From NCBI GenBank assembly GCA_014879835.1, contig JACSRJ010000244.1, forward strand, positions 1 to 46,287: DNA of 46,287 nt, written 5' to 3'. A program made the position numbers and the translations under genes. Positions 44,012 through 46,287 of this stretch are shown here, one piece after another. Origin of the DNA: Anaerolinea sp. Its GTDB lineage: Bacteria; Chloroflexota; Anaerolineae; Aggregatilineales; UBA2796. The notes under the pieces are model-generated. The model did no database searches, was not told the DNA's origin, and saw only the letters and a list, made by a program, of their open reading frames with translations. Numbering within the stretch: position 1 is the first letter of the stretch; each line of letters opens with the position of its first letter.

Positions 44012-45985
44012 ATGCTGATACGGCAAGTTCGTCGTGGTTTCTTGATTCTGATCACGGTCAGCCTTGTGGCGGGGGTGATCACTGTGCCTGTGATGCCCTT
44101 ACCGGTTCGGGCACAGACCGATACTTGCCCAGAGTTGGTGCGCAAGGCGATTGATCTGACTCAGGTGCGCTGCGCGAGGACTGGTCGCAATCGCCTATGT
44201 TATGGCAACAGCAGGGTGCGCCTTGAGACCAAACCCGACGTCTCCGATCTGTTTTTTGCCAAGCCCGGTGACACGGCCGATATTCGGGATGTGCGCACCA
44301 TCCATCTGGGGGCCTTTGATCCCGCGACCGAGGAATGGGGGATCAGCATCCTCCGCCTTCAGGCGAGCTTACCGGACACCGCCCCAGACGAAAACGTCAC
44401 GCTAATCCTTTTTGGGGATGTAGAACTGAGGGACTCCGCGGCAGAAGCCAGCAGCGCGGCTGCAACCAGTGTGGTTTATGCGGGCGGTACTGCCACCGCC
44501 ATCGAAGCGGTGGGGCAAATGACTGAGACCACTTATGGGGAGCATATGCTGCTGACCGGAACGAAAATGGCTGAGACCGAATTGGCGAATCTATTGGCGT
44601 CGGCTACCGCTTATGCCACCCAGACCCCAACCTATGGGGGCACACCGATCTCAGAGGCGCACGCCACCAATGTGGCTTATGAAGCCACCTCGCGGGCATA
44701 TGTCTATTCCACTGGGGTGGCGATCCGGCTTGCTACGGCCACTCATTACAGCGCAACCCCCGACCCGGATCAGTTTGTGCTGGCTACTTCCGAAAGCATC
44801 GAACAAACATGGATTGCAGAACGGGTTGCGAGTCTTACGGCTGTGGCTCAACTGGGGACTGCTGATCCGGGGCTGCCCCCGGCCGATGCTACCCAGACCA
44901 ATGAGGCGTTCGGTTACCTTGCCACCGAGGTGGCTTTTGTGGTACCCCTGCGCACTCAGCAGCACACGACCCCCACCGCTATCCCAAGCCCAACCCCTCC
45001 GATCCTGACCACGGCTGAATCGCTCAAAGTGTTTCAGACCATGCAGGGGTTCTACTTTCGTTCGGGGGAGGGCAGCCTGTGCCATGAAGCCCCCCGCGAC
45101 GGCATCCTGATCCAGACGCCGCAGGGCCGGGGCAAGATCGAACTCTTTGTGAATGGGGCAAACATCCGGGTGGGGTCAACGGTGTTTTTGCAGGCACAGC
45201 CGAACAAAGAACTGATCATCAATACCCTTGATGGGGCTGCTACCGTGACCTCGGCGGGCAAGACCTCTACCGCCACGATGGGCACACGGGTTAGGGTGCC
45301 GCTGGACTCCAACTGGCGAGCCTCTGGCCCCCCCAGCGACCCGGAACCTTTTGATCCCGCTCATGTATTGGCGCTGCCGGTTCAACTGCTGCCTACGGCC
45401 GCGGTGGTCCCGCCGCCGGCGGTGCGAATTGGAACACAGAAACTGATCAGCAGCGAATGGGGCGACATCTGCTTGACTACTGGAATAAGCGTTGAGGTGA
45501 GTGTGCCCCACAAAAAATCGGTCGGGTTTGGGGAACTGCGCAACACAGGGGCGGGGGTAAAAGCCCAAGCGGGCGGCGAATGGCGCGGCTATGCAGGTAC
45601 CAACGCCAACTTCACGCTGATCGCCCCGCCTGAAATCCAGAATCCGAAAGGCACCCTGTTCTTTTTATATCCCGACGCGCTCCGTGACAGTTACCTTCGC
45701 TTCGAGCATCCGGTTCTGGGTTTACAGACGGACTGCTATACCTCAGGTAGGTTGCTAGGCTCAGGGTCATCGATCATGCCTTATGACCGGGTGATGGGTT
45801 ATACCTTCACTCAGGATGAGGTCTTTGGGATGCAGATTTGTACGGCGGTAGAAGGCATCCCGATCCCAGAGAGCGGCGACATGGGGCCGTGGACGGTACA
45901 GGTTAGGGTGAGCTGCGAAGTGCCAGCGACGCCAACACCAACGGTCAGACCGAGCTTGACCCCAAGCCCTACCCCGCGCCGCTGA
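44012..45985 (+). CDS. Secreted protein with FecR-like region and Ala/Thr-rich low-complexity middle
   Basis: A 657-residue exported protein from the ATG at 44012 (GGGAG 8 bases upstream). The signal peptide is clear (basic start, hydrophobic core LILITVSLVAGVI, cleavage near VRAQ at about 33). Residues 35-135 form a beta-rich domain with a Cys pair (CARTGRNRLCYG). Residues 140-330 are Ala/Thr/Tyr-rich with recurring ATAYATQT and ATNVAYEATS patterns and no recognised fold. Then comes a FecR-like barrel segment (KIELFVNGANIRVGSTVFL, LIINTLDGAATV). The C-terminal part holds several Cys and a Pro/Thr tail (TPTPTVRPSLTPSPTPRR). The function is unknown; it is likely a surface or extracellular structural or sensory protein. 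Confidence 0.85.
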   Translation: MLIRQVRRGFLILITVSLVAGVITVPVMPLPVRAQTDTCPELVRKAIDLTQVRCARTGRNRLCYGNSRVRLETKPDVSDLFFAKPGDTADIRDVRTIHLGAFDPATEEWGISILRLQASLPDTAPDENVTLILFGDVELRDSAAEASSAAATSVVYAGGTATAIEAVGQMTETTYGEHMLLTGTKMAETELANLLASATAYATQTPTYGGTPISEAHATNVAYEATSRAYVYSTGVAIRLATATHYSATPDPDQFVLATSESIEQTWIAERVASLTAVAQLGTADPGLPPADATQTNEAFGYLATEVAFVVPLRTQQHTTPTAIPSPTPPILTTAESLKVFQTMQGFYFRSGEGSLCHEAPRDGILIQTPQGRGKIELFVNGANIRVGSTVFLQAQPNKELIINTLDGAATVTSAGKTSTATMGTRVRVPLDSNWRASGPPSDPEPFDPAHVLALPVQLLPTAAVVPPPAVRIGTQKLISSEWGDICLTTGISVEVSVPHKKSVGFGELRNTGAGVKAQAGGEWRGYAGTNANFTLIAPPEIQNPKGTLFFLYPDALRDSYLRFEHPVLGLQTDCYTSGRLLGSGSSIMPYDRVMGYTFTQDEVFGMQICTAVEGIPIPESGDMGPWTVQVRVSCEVPATPTPTVRPSLTPSPTPRR

Positions 45986-46012
45986 GGGTGTAACAAAAGG
46001 CAAGCACTCTCT

Positions 46013-46025
46013 ACCGCTTCGCGGA
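46013..46025. repeat. REP-like hairpin, copy 3
   Basis: ACCGCTTCGCGGA, whose reverse complement TCCGCGAAGCGGT differs from copy 1 by a single base. It sits 27 bp past the stop of the secreted protein gene and may act as a weak transcript end. Confidence 0.45.
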
Positions 46026-46093
46026 GAGGAGCGGGGTAGGACTGTAAGAGCATCTGCAAGAGCGCACAGCGAACTGTTATACGAGGAACTCGG

Positions 46094-46287
46094 ATGAAAC
46101 GCCCCATACTCCCGCAGCGATTTAGGGATGATGGTCAACAAATTTACAGGATGCTGGACGAAATACTGGTGGTGTGCCCACGTTGTGAATCATGTGCGCA
46201 GATCACACTGCTGGCGCCGGGGAGTCAGGATTGGTTTGCACCACGACGGCTCGTTTGTATGTACTGCGGCTATGTGAAGGAGTGGGC
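46094..46287 (+). CDS. Zinc-ribbon-like protein, N-terminal part only
   Basis: Only the first 64 codons are inside the window; the gene runs off the right edge. The ATG at 46094 has GAGGA 6 bases upstream. The visible part has VVCPRCESC and LVCMYCGYVKEW, two CxxC pairs spaced as in a zinc ribbon, so it may bind zinc and nucleic acid or protein. Small proteins of this kind are common and mostly unstudied. It follows the secreted protein gene by 108 bp on the same strand. Confidence 0.65.
   Translation, partial: MKRPILPQRFRDDGQQIYRMLDEILVVCPRCESCAQITLLAPGSQDWFAPRRLVCMYCGYVKEW

Overview
The window looks like a chromosomal segment of a Chloroflexota bacterium, probably of the Anaerolineae side of the phylum. 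This is inferred from gene content, not from a search. The clues are roughly 58% GC, many exported proteins with Pro/Thr-rich linkers (TPTPT-type) joined to WD40-like, M23 or Ig-like domains, an F420-type Ddn-family reductase, a DUF3160 protein, and a separate nuoJKLMN block. No mobile element, CRISPR array, tRNA or rRNA gene was seen.

Layout. (1) 1-7355, minus strand: a giant exported protein of more than 2,262 residues running off the left edge. It carries FlgD-like, lectin-like, Ig-like and WD40-like modules and ends in 88-residue repeats. It is preceded by a small single-pass FN3-like protein. (2) 7527-9329, plus: oligoendopeptidase F, closed by a hairpin. (3) 9422-13887, minus: two cytoplasmic HtrA-like proteases, a polytopic GT-C-type membrane protein, and a family 4 uracil-DNA glycosylase with a sliding-clamp-type C-terminus. 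(4) 13968-19949, minus: a tightly overlapped four-gene operon. It holds an alkyl-DHAP-synthase-like flavoprotein, a GlpD with an added C-terminal membrane anchor, a DUF4436-like membrane protein and an FGGY kinase, and may be an ether-lipid or glycerol-phosphate module. (5) 20006-27622, minus: a 165-residue unknown protein that also ends in QLSLF, an animal-type DeoC, a histidine phosphatase, PanB, a Ddn-like reductase, a CapA-like phosphoesterase with FG-GAP-like tail, and a DUF3160 protein. (6) 27884-34837, plus: an envelope cluster of WD40-like membrane protein, M23 peptidase, AftB-like GT-C enzyme, CE2-type SGNH esterase and an OmpR-type response regulator. (7) 34864-35953, minus: prfB with an intact programmed +1 frameshift. 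(8) 36408-43678, plus: nuoJKLMN, the membrane arm of complex I, ending in a strong intrinsic terminator. (9) 44012-46287, plus: a secreted FecR-like/low-complexity protein and the start of a zinc-ribbon protein.

Most unusual points: NuoJ carries a roughly 200-residue DUF4397 domain between its last two transmembrane helices. NuoL and NuoM both carry His-rich insertions. Two unrelated proteins end in the beta-clamp-type motif QLSLF. The AGPS-like/GlpD/FGGY operon suggests glycerol-ether lipid metabolism. The left-edge giant protein has exactly periodic 264-bp repeats.
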